Shown: positions 24,209 to 35,939 of the stretch, in pieces | Layout of the letters: every line of letters begins with the position of its first letter | Position numbering within the stretch: the first letter of the stretch is position 1 | Assembly (NCBI GenBank): GCA_027605045.1 | Contig: JAQFWX010000001.1 | Span: 2,790,001-2,854,000, forward strand | Length of the DNA: 64,000 bases | Direction: 5' to 3' | Source: Phallus indusiatus | Lineage: Eukaryota > Basidiomycota > Agaricomycetes > Phallales > Phallaceae | Translations under genes and position numbers: made by a program | The notes under the pieces: generated by a model | Told to the model about the DNA's origin: nothing | Database searches by the model: none | What the model saw: only the letters and a program-made list of their open reading frames with translations

Positions 24209-25964
24209 ATGAATGATAGTATCACCAACGATACCTCTCTCAGTAGTGCGGACATCTCAGAGCTGATTCACTCAGAGTATATCATGTGAGTTTTCATCTT
24301 TGAATATTTGCCATGAAAATCAATTATAAATTGGTAGTTACATTTCAGGGCTGGTACAGTGTGCCATTCTCAGTATGTTATCCCACTTTCAGCGAAGCCG
24401 AATAACAAGATAGCATCCTAGGTCTGGTTGTTTATACCACGATATTGGCTATACCACAAGAAATGGTATATATGTGGCTATCACCAAAGCCTTTCAGCAT
24501 TCCGAGCGTGCTTTATGCTTTTACAAGATACGGAAATGTTCTCACTCAAGCATTCGTTCTCTGGTTATACTTCGTACCAGTAAGCATTATCTTCTTCAAG
24601 TGCCTACAAGCTGTGTTTAGCATTTCCCCCCCTTTCAGCCAGGAAGGTTAGTAAGACATGACATTCGTTGTTAAGACCATGAACTTACTAGACGGAACAA
24701 AGGTTGTGTAATATCCTGGATTATACAGACGGTGTTGAGGTCATATTTAATTATATTGGCGTCCAAGGTTAGTGTAGCAGCCTTAAGCTCGTTTTTGCAT
24801 GTATTTGATGATATTTATTTAGGCTTGCTAATCGCTCGAGCATACTCATTGTGTCGAGGAAACAAATTCGTGGTTGTAGTTTTATTTCTATCTTTCTTGG
24901 GGGGGCTTACTTCGTTCATTTATGGTAAGGATCTCTGAGGAAAAAGCCCACAAACACAAAAAAATTTTCACCTTTTTTCTAGGAGTAGCAACAGGGGGCG
25001 GATGCCAAGGGTATGGAATACATTTATCAATGACATCAAGTCTTTTTCTCACTGTTTGTTTCCAGCTTTATTTGTAAGTCAGAATAGCACGACTGGTTAC
25101 GGATGTCAAGTCTAAACACAACACGATTTTGACATCAAAGCACTCACATGGACCATGGTTGGGAATATCTGTACCGTCTTAACTGATCTTGTCGTCTTTG
25201 GCGTTTGTTTATGGACGGTTTGGGGTACATGGAAGTTAAAGCGCGAAGCTGGCATTCAAAGTCACAATGACCTTGTTTCGTTGATACTCAAGCAAAGTAT
25301 GTTTTAATCACCGGCGTCAAGTCGCACTCACATTATATTGGAATTAGCTATGTCACGGTTTTGGTGAATCTTAACGGTCTAAGAAAAGAATCATTCTTAT
25401 GACTAAATTATTATCTTTCCCTAGCTTCGTGATTATTTTTTCAGTTGCTCTCACAATTATTATTCAGGTACAGATAATCCTAAACATGATTGTATTCCGT
25501 TAAAAGCTGATGATTTTTGAATGTAGTTAAAGAATACCGTAAGCATACGTTCTCGTAGATAAAGTAAGTATTAACTCAATTATCATTTACACTAAATTAT
25601 AGGATGCGATCAATATAGTAGGCAGTATTCAACAAGGGTATAGTCACTATCTCTGTTTATATCCCAATTTATGCTAATCATGGATCATCCCCAATCCCAT
25701 TGAAATCTTCCGATCACGTTACTCGCGGATTTCACGCTGGATCTTCGTCAACAAAATTCCTCAGCGATTCAAGCCACCGATATAAAATTACCTACTATTC
25801 AATTCCGAAGCGTGGCGAATTACATACACCAATCTATCATTGTGGAAATGGGCGATCGTGAAACGTCTGTGCATACAATAACTGAAGATAACGACGATCT
25901 TTCGCTGGAGTCTCCTGCCAGTGGGCCGGACGTTCTGAGGCATGAGCGCGAAGAATCAGCTTAG
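24209..25964 (+). pseudogene. DUF6533 paralog E, last-exon acceptor lost
   Basis: Exons 1-13 are intact by my reading. The signature is LVVYTTILAIPQEMVYMW then TRY. The GAAG microexon follows CCAG, and exon 6 reads GLLIARAYSLCRGNK. The microexons are CTTTATTT (8 nt), CTATGTCACGGTTTTG (16 nt) and TTAAAGAATACC (12 nt). The acceptor of the final exon, AAG in the other copies, reads AAA just before TCTTCCGATCACG (about 25715), and no nearby AG restores the frame. The exon itself still encodes a family-like C-terminus to TAG 25964. I call it a pseudogene, but a non-canonical splice or a frame-changed C-terminus is possible. Confidence 0.65.
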
Positions 25965-26219
25965 TACGCTCGAACGTCTCTTGGCAAACAATGTGTACAA
26001 ACTCGTCATGTCCGGAGTATATGGACTTCAAGCCTCAAAACTCAAAAAATACCTTGCATTATAACCATTCGTACATACATGTATATCGTTCAGCCCGAAC
26101 TTGTACATGCGCACCGTGACGTGCAGGCAAGATCCATGTCCCGATTTAAATAAAGATAAAGATTTGCAACTCCAAGTCTCCGAGTCGTAGGAATGAGACC
26201 TTAAAATACGCAAACTTCG

Positions 26220-27110
26220 ATTTAGATGTCAGTAGTAGCAGCGGCTTCATCAGGGAGGAAAACCTTGACCGGAGGTGATTTCGGGATTTGCGTTATCGTG
26301 TATGGATAGATGTCGGGGTTATCAAGCCGTTGTAGCATACGACATGTTTCGCTGACCCCAATGAGATCACCTGTACCGTAAAAATGAGAGATGAATTAAA
26401 TTTGAAAAGGCACAGCTATTCGACAAGCTTACAAGTTTGGGCATTGAAAGCGTGACATCGAGAACGAGCTCGTGGGACAGAAGGCCCCGTCAATATCGCA
26501 TCCAGAGTTGGTATAGTTAGTATATGGGAATAGACTGTGTGAGGTCAAATGAAAGAACGAGTAAGAACGGACCGGGTTGATATGTTAGGCTTGTGTGGTT
26601 ACGGCGAGCTTGACGTTCTCACCGCTGGGCCAGGTGCACGCTTGACTCTACGATGCGGGTCAAAAACTACAATAGAACAGAGCGAAGGCAAATTAGAGAC
26701 ACCTCTAATCTTATAAACTTTGTCTTATTGATAAAGGCGTACCTGCGTCCAAACCCTGTGTGTAACAGCAGTCCAAGATACACCTCTTCCCTTCCTATAC
26801 AACTGTGATGCATTCCGTTTATCACTGAACGGAAATTGTCAGGTTGCGTTGTAATTGTGTTTTTTTTGGCGCAGTCGACCAATGTGGTGTGATTGTTTGC
26901 TATCCCGACTTCGGCCGTGACAAGGTTGTTTACTACGTAGGAGGAAAAAGAATGTAATTGGCGTTCTGCAATACGGAACGGATTACTGAAGAGGACGTAC
27001 AGTTATGAAAATATATCCGGATAAAAAAGTTCGGCTGTTCATCGTAAATTTGTCGAAAATTGCCATCTGCAAAGGTTCAAAGTCATTATATTGACATAAA
27101 ATTTAATCGT
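26220..27110 (-). pseudogene. GH16 pseudogene (unit E)
   Basis: The clearest piece is WPSGENVKLAVTTQ (about 26590-26640). It aligns to the GH16 active-site region with the catalytic E-V-D residues deleted between WPSG and the ENV stretch. Other pieces near 26460-26520 match the strand before the C-terminal part in other units. It lies tail to tail with paralog E and is broken throughout. Confidence 0.52.
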
Positions 27111-27589
27111 AGTATAAGTATTCACACTGATTAGCGTCCGTGGCCACGAAACATTTTTAAATTCGTCTTCTAGGTGCTTTTGAATGGGTGGATCGTGGAT
27201 CGTGGTCCGTGGAATCTTTTCGAAACTACAAACACTAACGTTACGTTACGCGTTACGCATTGTGACTGACTACTGTCACTCACCAGAGCTACCCCGCGCA
27301 AACCCCACGTACGCACAGCATTTCGAAAACGAAAATCAATATTACTCTTCTCGTTTCCTGAGTGTCACTACGTTCCAGAAAGAGCCTTATAGTAATAGTC
27401 ATCGCCGTCCACGTCGTCGCGGTCGATGGTATTCACTGAAACTTCAGGGATCTTTCACCGGGCCCCACAAACAAACTATTGTCGGTGACTCTCACTTATA
27501 CTACAGAAGCAATTCTACCAACTAACCTCCATGTTTATCGCTTTAGAATATCGCCTCGCAGTTAACGGTGCCTTCCCCGCACATTTTCC

Positions 27590-27960
27590 AACGAGCCCAG
27601 CCCCTTGACCATACCCTCCGCCGACGATTTAGCCCGTTCAACTCAGTCACCATACTCACGCTCATGCACCGTCACTTGCACCATTCGACGAGTTTATCTA
27701 ATCTGCCACCCAATCTTAGACTTGTCAGTGCACAACAATGATTATATTCTCGAAGCCAGGTGTTCAAAAGGAACCTCGTCATCAGGGTTGGGGTTAATCG
27801 AGGCAGTTTGAACATTGGAGACAAGCATCACAATAATAAGAACGCCGGTACAAATTTCAGTGAACGGACTTTCTCCACTGATGGAAGTGGGGGTACAGCA
27901 ACCTCTGATGAAGGCATATCCGTATCTCACGCTTGCACCTGCTGACTACTATCGAAACCG
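27590..27960 (+). pseudogene. Hsp20 pseudogene (unit E)
   Basis: Starts with TIPSADDLARSTQSPYS-type N-terminal text, then a LSVHNNDYILEA strand (about 27722-27760) that corresponds to the LTEHGNDYIVEA strand of copy F. The frame shifts, and a linker rich in Asn, Thr and Ser (NFSERTFSTDGSGGTATSDE, about 27856-27915) follows. This is where agaricomycete Hsp20 proteins have a low-complexity insertion. It is a non-functional remnant. Confidence 0.55.
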
Positions 27961-28616
27961 ACCGTAAGCGTGGTAGCTTCTTCTACTTTTGCTGTCGCGT
28001 TATGCCAGGGGAACGAACTCTTATCAATCTGGGTAGATGTAGTGTGGATGGAATGTAAGGCTCTAAAGCTCTAAAGGATGCACTCTCCATGTCAATGCTG
28101 AAGAGAACGTACATCATTAAGGTCAAGCACCAATGTGGTGGTCCTTTTGAGTCCGATTAAGCAAAGAAGTGCGCAAGAGGCTGTGTTGAATGATGGACGA
28201 ATAGAAAAATATCAATGCATTTTGACGTAGCACTATTGTCAACACTTCGCTGAAGCTATTTGCAAATCTAGAGCCACCAGCTAGCAACAATCAGCTATCT
28301 ATCCGCCGATACCAACCTCCGTTTTCGATCAGATTCATAATATTTTTAAACCGAGAAGCAGACGCGAACGTGAAGAATGGGTCTCCCTTTGCAAACTTGT
28401 TTTCCAACGAAGGTAAGTATTTTGTTAAACATCTACCGCTTTAAACAACAGAGTGTTATTAATTATTCCTTTATAACAGGTGATGAGGATTGTCACTATT
28501 TTGCAGAACGACAACACAAGTTGTGTGGACGACTTCGGACTGTGGAGGTGAAAGGAGAGATCTGAGATGAATTTTGGCTTACCTTCAACGTCTATTCAAG
28601 TTGGATGTATTTGGTT
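27960..28616 (+). other. Conserved unknown block (module Z, unit E)
   Basis: A stretch repeated after Hsp20 in several units (also 35195-35820, 44660-44870, 50955-51300, and inverted at 49235-49500). It contains SVVAS then an ELL-IWVD-like segment (about 27970-28040), a KVKHQCGGPFESD segment (about 28120-28160), and a later piece CGRLRTVEVKG (about 28527-28560) after a GTAAGT...ACAG intron. Similar frames recur between copies, so it was once coding. I cannot name the family. No copy is intact. Confidence 0.4.
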
Positions 28617-28628
28617 GCAGATGAATGT
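28617..28628. repeat. Target-site duplication, left copy (LINE insertion 2)
   Basis: GCAGATGAATGT is repeated exactly at 28960-28971 around the LINE 3' fragment. Confidence 0.78.
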
Positions 28629-28959
28629 GTGTGTGTGTGTGTGAATCAGTTGGGTCCCAGAGGTAGGAACTTTTACTCGATGTTATAGTCGCGTCGTGTC
28701 ATTAGATCCAAGGCTTGAGTCGCTGATCAGGCGCGTAGGGGTGCCGCATTCTCACAGGCGTGCTTCATCAATCGTCGCTGCTCCTCTCTTTTCCTCCTCC
28801 GTTTTCCCTCTGGCTTGTCCAACTTTCCGTACACTTGGTGAAATCGTCCCGTTCTATTGATGTACTCAAAACATACTTTCGTCGCTGTTGGATCTTTCAA
28901 CAGTTGGTGTTTCAGAATGACATGCCGCTTGAAGTGTTGTAGGATCTTGACGCAATATG
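28629..28959 (-). mobile_element. Second 5'-truncated LINE, 3' end only
   Basis: The minus strand starts with an interrupted LINE C-terminus, KVCFEYINRTGRFHQVYGKL. It matches KVLFEYINNTGRFKATHGNL of the 15.4-16.7 kb LINE, and both end in a (CA)n tract on the element strand. The 12-bp duplications at 28617 and 28960 flank it. The paralogous site in the next unit (about 35825-35850, TCCAGAAGAATTTAAAATAC) has no insertion, so the element entered after the units had separated. Confidence 0.85.
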
Positions 28960-28971
28960 GCAGATGAATGT
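28960..28971. repeat. Target-site duplication, right copy (LINE insertion 2)
   Basis: GCAGATGAATGT, an exact match of 28617-28628. Confidence 0.78.
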
Positions 28972-29543
28972 AAAATACCGTTTGATGACGAATAAGAGAA
29001 CAGAAACGTATCTTTATCGCGATCACGATCATCATCGTCATTATCTATCAACTGTCGATTCCCTCGAAGCACACTGTGAGTCCTTGCCTCAACGCGCTAC
29101 TGATAGCTTCTAACCAGTCAAATCCACCAATTTACTCATGACTCGTCTCATACTCAGTGTCTTAATCTTCCAGAGCTGCGAGGTTCTGTCATTTCTCACA
29201 GCACAAGTTTACAAATTTCATATTTTTCAAGGCATAAGCAACACAAGATGTGCGAAAATCAAAACCTTAGCTGAGTCGAGTGTGGAAGATTGGGGAAGAT
29301 AGTATGCTATTGATAGACCCTATGCATGACCTTTTTAGGTCAGAAGGTCACTATTTGATGGGCAGTGATCAATGATCATCATGGGCCTGAGGGCAGTGTA
29401 GACAGCCACTTTGGCCCTAGTTCGGTTAAAGGCATTCTTTATGACTAGAAAGCATATATTTATCTTAAAATTCACCTACAACTCAAACTGAGAGCTACTT
29501 GTCAGTCCACCTTCACACCATCGCACTTTCCGACTACCTGAAA

Positions 29544-31268
29544 ATGAACAATAGTATTGCCAATGTCACCTCTATTGGTGGTGCGAACATCTCAGAACTG
29601 ACTCAAATGGTATATAATGAGTGGGTTTCCATTTTGAATATTTGATATTTAATTCGTTATGGTGCTGGTAGATATGTCGCAATGCTCGTAATATGTGCCA
29701 CTTCAAGTACGTATTCCACTTCCAACACGCTATATGAACAGTTAAGCTTGATATATGATCCTAGGCCTACTTATTTACACTACAACATTGGCTATACCAC
29801 AAGAAATGGTATATATGTGGCTATCGCCAAAACCTTTCAGCATTTCAAGCGTGCTTTATGCTTTTACAAGATATGGAGGTCTTCTCAACCAAATGCTCGA
29901 TTTCTGGACATTCTTTGTACCTGTAAGCATTATCCTTTAAAGTCCCAACAAGAAGTGTTTACCGTTTTCTCCTTCCAGCCAGGAAGGTAAGACATGAGAA
30001 TTGTTTTGACGATTACGAATTCAAAAAGCATCCAGTTGGTGTAATATCCTGGTTTATATAGACGGCGCTTTGGGTGTTTTGGCATACGTTGGTGTTCAAG
30101 GTTGGTGTAGCATATAGCCTTTGAATTTCCCTGAATATATTTGTTTAGGCTTGCTAGTATTTCGAGCATACACATTGTGTCAAGGGAATCAGGTCATGGC
30201 CATTATATTGGCTCTGTGTTTTGGGGGAGGGTTTGTTTCAAATATGTATGGTAAGGACCTCTTTGAAGGAAAAATACACGAGAGAATTTTCACCCTTTCC
30301 ACTCAGTAATAATAACATCCGGCGGATGCCAAGGGTAAGAAACACATAATTACAAGTTCATTCAAAGCCCTTTTCTCAATTTGATCTGACAGCCTTGTTT
30401 GTAAGTCTGAATAAACATTACGGGTTCTTCATGCCAAGTCTAAACTCAATACAATCTCGACATTGAAGCACTTCGAGCGATCTTGATCGGAAATATTTGT
30501 ACTGTCTTAAGTGATTTTTTTGTTTTTGGCATTTGCGTATGGCAAGTCTGGGGTACATGGAAGTTAAAGCGCGAAACCGGCATTCGAAGTCGTGATGACC
30601 TTGTTTCAGTGATACTCGCCCAAAGTATGTTCCAATTACATCGTTAACTGAGTCGTATTCACATTATATTAAATCAGCCTTGTCGAGATTTTGGTGAGTG
30701 CTGAACAAGAAAGAAATCATTATTATGACTGAACTATTTTTCTTCCAAGCTTTGTGATTTCTTTTGGCATTGCTATTCCAATTATTGACCAGGTACAATA
30801 TAGAACTTGTTTGTGTATTGTTCAAAGCTGACTCGTGAATGCAGTTTAATAATAGTGTAAGGACATTTCCACAGAATGGAATATCATCTAACAAGTCAAA
30901 TCATGTGCCCTAAATCAGATTGCGACCAATGCTGTGAATAATATTCAACAAAGGTATACATATTTCTGTCTGTATGTCATTACTTTTAATTTTTATCAAT
31001 TCCAAGCCTTTCGGTCATTTTACTCGCCAATTTCGCTCTGGATCTTCGTCAACAAAATTCCGCAGCAATTCAAGCCGCAGATATAAAATTACCTACTATA
31101 CAATTCCGAAGTGTGGCGAATTATATACACCGTTCTATCCTTGTGGAAATGGGAGATCACGAGATATCTGTGAGTAATACAGGGACTGAAGAAAACGACG
31201 ATCTTTCGACGGAGTCTCCGGACGTTGGGATCGGATCCGGCGACGAAGCCTCGTCAGCTGCAGCTTAG
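29544..31268 (+). CDS. DUF6533-family multi-pass membrane protein, paralog F (intact, 324 aa)
   Basis: The best-resolved member. Fourteen exons join to 325 codons including the stop: 29544-29620, 29672-29706, 29765-29922, 29983-29986 (4 nt, GAAG), 30062-30100, 30149-30250, 30307-30334, 30393-30400 (8 nt), 30469-30624, 30678-30693 (16 nt), 30750-30792, 30845-30856 (12 nt), 30919-30953, 31007-31268. All junctions are GT-AG and all phases agree. The DUF6533 segment is LLIYTTTLAIPQEMVYMW with TRY after it. Further hydrophobic helices include GVQGLLVFRAYTLC, the helix before VWQVWGTWKLKRE, and LSVILLANFALDLRQ. Six or seven membrane passes are likely, with an acidic, Ser-rich cytosolic tail ending SSAAA. 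A TATA-like CATATATTTAT lies about 90 nt before the ATG. Its function is unknown. Confidence 0.85.
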
Positions 31269-31439
31269 TATTACCCTTGAATTTTGGCACGCACGTGATC
31301 CGTCGGAGAGCATACAGACTCTAGACCTCAACATATTTATAGCTGATGTATTCGAAAAATGCCTTGTGTTATTATTTTCTTGAGTATCAAAGAGTGAAAC
31401 AGAAGTCTGGCAAGTGTCCAATTACAAGTTACATACGAG

Positions 31440-33060
31440 TACTTTTGTACGTAACGCAGCACATGCGCACGTGCATGCAAATTTAGAGCAAAGTCGATCC
31501 AATGATCTAATCAACGCAGCCCCTGGCAACGAAGTAAGTGTAACACTCGTTCCATAAGAAGACGCAAAATTTAACCCAGATGAATTCGACCCGGAGGAAC
31601 CCGATCCAATTCGAGTTAAACTCGTTGCCGAAACAGAATTGGAATCAGAAGGACTAGTATTGGGTACAGTAGAATTATTAGTTAGTACATAGCAGCAGCG
31701 TCATCGGTGATCAGTCTAAGAAATCTGATTTGATTTCGAAACACACGTTATTGTATCCGGATGATTTAAAAGTCGTTTTAGGGATATGCCTTGGGACGTT
31801 CTACAATGGGGCTGCCTGCCCTGTAAAGGTAATTGAGGTAAAAATTCGGGCCCGTACATGTGATCGAATGCTTACAAGTCTCCGCATAGCGTGATAACGA
31901 GAATAAGCCATTGAGGGGCGAAGAACTCGTTAACATTGCATCCGGCGTTGATATCCCGAGCAGTTCGACAATCGTGGTGGTAGCTATAATTGTTGCGCTG
32001 TCATCGCTCAGTGCGGACAGAGGATATACTTGAGCGCTGTGCTAGAGGGAATTTCAATAAAAGAACACAATGACAAAACTTTACATTCGTACTCGGTGAC
32101 GAAGATTCCTCCGCCATTTGCAGGTCCAGGAGGAATCAGCTCCAAATGAACCTGGTCCGTTATCTGAGACGAGGCAGTTTCGGTTGTTGTTGTCTGTCGC
32201 ATAGTAGTCGGGTAAGAAGACGTTACCAGTGAATATGGTGGACTTGCCGAGGCTGCACCCCTGTATCAAAAAGGCGTGAAGATGGAAGGTATAAAGTCGA
32301 ACGAACTTTAACACAGCGCGACAAAGGAGGATTTCGATCGTTCTTTGGCGAGATAAAATGTTTTCAATATGGCATATTTTACTTTTGTGTGAGTCAGACC
32401 GTAAGCAGCGTACCGAGGTGCTTGTATGACACGGTACAAAAATAAATAACAAGCTGAAACCGGATCTGGTAGCAAACGCGACAATTCCAAGTCCTGTTCA
32501 TGACGAAAAAGCCAACTGTTAGCTCTCAAAGACATCGAAGAGGATCATGGAAAATCAACTGACACATTCCGTCACGTAAGGCATGCGGAAGACAGTCTTG
32601 TTAAACTCAAAATCTCTCCCCCGTCCCGCCACTCCATCCTACGAGAGAGAACAACGAGGACGAACGGAGCGAGTTGATGTGTAAAGCTTGAGCTTGAGCG
32701 ATAACAACGAGATCGAGGTTCTTGAGTGTATGGAATTCACCACTGGGCAACGGATGGGGCGCACCTGCATCCAGACAGCGCATTCAATAGCCGTCCAAAA
32801 CACCTTTACTCCATGTTGAAATCCGGACGATTATTGAAGAGAAGTCGGGTACTGTAATTGAATTTCCGACTTTTTCCCATTCCAACTTGGCTAGTGCTTA
32901 GGAGGGCATGGAATGCAATTAGATTTCTGCAATATGGATGACGGGGCCGAGGACGTACGGGGTACCATAATATGCCAATATAGAAGTTTGGATCTGTATC
33001 GTAGCTTGGAATCATCTACAAGAGTCAGAGTCATCTTATTGACGCGAAGTTCATTGTAGC
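31440..33060 (-). pseudogene. GH16 pseudogene with Ser/Gly-rich C-terminus (unit F)
   Basis: The most complete GH16 remnant, read on the minus strand. It has a LVDDSKL-like N-terminal strand (about 33010-33040) and PSGEFHTLKNLDL (about 32710-32745), where the catalytic EVD has become EFH. These are followed by GCSLGKSTIFTGNVFLPD (about 32215-32265) and ANGGGIFVTEYE (about 32090-32125). A CNVNEFFAPQWLILVITLCG segment lies at about 31890-31950. The end is a GSGSSGSNSSG tail with a hydrophobic end (about 31500-31620), as in GPI-anchored wall glucanases. Frameshifts separate the pieces. Confidence 0.65.
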
Positions 33061-33830
33061 ATACTTTGGTTAGCGTGCGTAGCCACGCAATATTCAAAAG
33101 TTTTTTAGTTGGCAGACCGTGGAATCTTCTTGGAATTCAACTGGATGGTCTGACGCCTTTACGTGTTACGCGTTCCGTGTCACGCTTTGCAGCGGCCACA
33201 CGCACACGCACGCACAACACTTGCAAACGGAAACAGACTATTGCTCGTCTCAAATCCTGAAAGTCTCTATGTGTCTCAAGAATATGCCAGAACGGCTGTG
33301 TAGTATTGGTTATCCCCGTCCATGTCGTCACGACAGACCATAACCATTGAATTCCCCAACGTTTCTGAGGCTTTCTATAGCAAAGTGTCGCAAGCATCCA
33401 GCTGAGCAGGAAGCGCGGTCGTTGCAGCATCGTCTCTTCACTCTCTTCTTCTGCCCAGCATGGCAGACCTCTTGTTTCTCGTCGAAATTTCCCTCAACAT
33501 TTCCTTCCCACCTCCCACCCCAGAGCTTAGATGAGGGGAGATTGCTGTATAGATTCTGTTCCGTTCTTCGTGTGCATGCAGTTCACAAATAACGCTTTTG
33601 CAAACAGTCGCAAGCTTTGAGGAAACCCAGTCGCGGAGGGAGGGCCCGCCCATCCGAGCAGTCATCGGTTCACCTCCTCATTGCGGCGACGGAGCGTCTG
33701 ACGAGGCTGGATTGGGGTCCTATAGACAGACCATTTTTTTGTCCGTGAGTAAATCAACCTTGTTTGAACGTCTCAGTTTCACTCAAGATATAGCCAGAAA
33801 CCTAAACAAATAACCTTGACGATTACTACA
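33060..33830. other. Flank between GH16 and Hsp20 remnants (unit F)
   Basis: This is the shared spacer found before Hsp20 in every unit, with the CCATGTCGTCACGAC word (about 33320) and eroded GAA/TTC blocks where heat-shock elements stand in units D and G. A segment at about 33400-33720 has no counterpart that I can see in the other units. No gene is supported. Confidence 0.4.
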
Positions 33831-33832
33831 CG

Positions 33833-34430
33833 ATGTCTTTCGCCCGTTTATTCATCATATGAGTCCCTTGTTCACACTCTTCGACAACATAGTCAGTTCA
33901 ACTCAATCGCCATACTCACTCCCGACCATGCTCCATTCAATCAAAACCTTACAGAGCACGGCAACGATTATATTGTTGAAGCTGACATTCCAGGCGTCAA
34001 GAAAAAGAGCCTTGAGGTCAAAGTTGGGTACAAGGAGCGTATATTAACCTTCGAAGGGACGGTTCTGGCTAGAGCGCATCACAAGAATTAAAATGGGAAC
34101 GAGTGATGCCTGACTCTACTAATGAAAACGGAGATGTATATATTCAATGAAGGTATGTTTGATACCCTACGTTGCTACCTATCTTGAAGTCTTATATAGC
34201 CACCAAACCAAATACTTCTGCGCTACTATAGCGTTATTCAAACGGGATTCCATCAGTCCACCACTCTGTACACTTACTGCCTCACTTCCTCGCACCGTCA
34301 ATGCCTTCAAGGTCAACACGACGTTCGTAAGACGGTATTCTAATTCTACGTGTCCCGGAGCCTACCCAGGATCAGGGTTCTTTCAGAGTACAGATTCCAT
34401 AGATCCCCGGCGTAGCGAACAACGGCACCA
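33833..34430 (+). pseudogene. Hsp20 small heat-shock protein pseudogene (unit F, best preserved)
   Basis: It starts MSFARLF at 33833, then shifts frame to MSPLFTLFDNI. The alpha-crystallin domain begins as LTEHGNDYIVEADIPGVKKK and continues SLEVKVGYKERILTFEG (about 33950-34060). A GTATGT intron follows near 34150. After it, LPRTVNAFKVNTTF and, in another frame, DGILILRVPEPTQDQ (about 34290-34375) give the C-terminal strands and the V-P motif. At least two frameshifts and an early stop inactivate it. The family is a cytosolic holdase chaperone. Confidence 0.72.
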
Positions 34431-35830
34431 TTCTTCGGTATTTCAATCTGGATACTCTTTGATTCACTTCGTGTCTTGGTTCATCGTCCCTCGTATTCTT
34501 ATCCATGTACCGATGGCGGATTGTATTTCTGTACCTTTTGTTTGGTGTACGTCTTTTTTCGTTTCAGGATTTCTTATTAGTATGCTTATTCGTATCGAAG
34601 CAATGTTTGAATCGGCATCCTCCCAACAAAAAAAGAATCTCCAAGCAACCGCCCCATTAAACGGATACTCAGCTTGGCAAGCCGATCGTAAGCATGGTAG
34701 CCTCTACCTGCGCTTTCGCGTTAAGGAAGGGAAGAAAAAGTCTAACGAAAGTCGCCAGACTAACCCGAAATTCTTCTGCGTCTACCGTAATCTCTGAACG
34801 GGACTTCATAGACTCATTCCACCTCATACGCAGAGTCTGGTTATCTCGTGCCAAAGTTGACACAACATTGCAGATAACGCTGCGCCTAAGCTCACCGAGG
34901 ATCAGACCTCAGGTCTCAGGGTCCTGCAGGACCCAGTTGTGAACAACGCCACATGATTTACTTCTTGTCTTCCGGTCCGTCGTTTTCTCACATTCATATC
35001 CATGTGTCGATAAGCGGACTGTTTTGTTCCATATCGTTTTTTTATCAATGTACGTTATTTTTGTTGGTTCCCAAGTACTCATCAGTATCGAAGTGATGTT
35101 CAAATTATTTTTTTTTTTTTTTTTTTTTGGTGGAGCTTCGGACTGTCAAATTAAAATACATAAAATTCTTTGAACAGATATTAGAGGGATACTGAGGAGA
35201 AGCCGACCGTAAGCGTGGTAGCTTCTACTTGTGGTGTCGCGTTACGGGAGAACGAGCTCTTACTAATCTGGGTAGATGTACTTTGGATGGGATATAAGGC
35301 CCTAAAGGATACACTCTCCATGCCAATGCTGACGAGACCGCGCATCGTTATTAAGGTCAAGCACCGATGTGGCGGTCCTTTTGAGTCCGATTAGGCAAAG
35401 AAGCAAGAAGCTGTGTTGAGCGAAGTGTTGACGATGGCGCTATGTCAAAATGCATTGATATTTTTCTATTAGCCCATCATTGGAGCTATTTGCAATTCAC
35501 CAGCTAGCAACAATCAGCCATCTATCCGCCGATACCAATTTCCGTTTTGATCAGATTCATAATATATTTTTAGACCGAGAAGCAGACGCGAAACTGAAGA
35601 ATGGGTCTTCCTTGCAAACCTTTTTCCCGACGAAGGTTAGTGTTTCGTTAATCTGCGGCTTTAAACAACAGAGTGTTATTACTTGTTCGTTTATAACAGA
35701 TGAGGATTCCCACTATGCTGGAGAACGACAACACTTGTGTGGACGACTTCGGACTGTGGAGGTGAAAGGAGGGATCCGTGAGATGAATTTTGGCTTACCT
35801 TCGACGTCTGTTTAAATTGGCTGTATTTAA
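34430..35830 (+). other. Conserved unknown block (module Z) with internal duplication, unit F
   Basis: The block holds two partly duplicated segments: about 34470-34610 and 34960-35110 share GTTT-rich text with CATTCATATCC/CTTATCCATG words and GTATCGAAG. Each is followed by ADRKHGSLYLRFRVKEG-like or, in the alternative frame, TVSVVASTCGVALRENELLL text. The second segment continues with MLTRPRIVIKVKHRCGGPF (about 35325-35385) and CGRLRTVEVKGGI (about 35730-35775). A 21-nt T run lies at 35108-35128. It is degenerate and I recognise no family. Confidence 0.4.
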
Positions 35831-35939
35831 TTCCAGAAGAATTTAAAATACCGTTCGACGACGAATAAAAGGACAGAAACATATCTTTTTCACGATCACG
35901 ATCGTCCCCGTCATCATCCATCAATCACGAAGGTCATGT

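Noticed and set aside
34147..34797. A 216-codon plus-strand open frame
   Set aside because: It runs through the Hsp20 intron and out-of-frame Hsp20 text and then module Z. The functional-like strand DGILILRVPE is in another frame.
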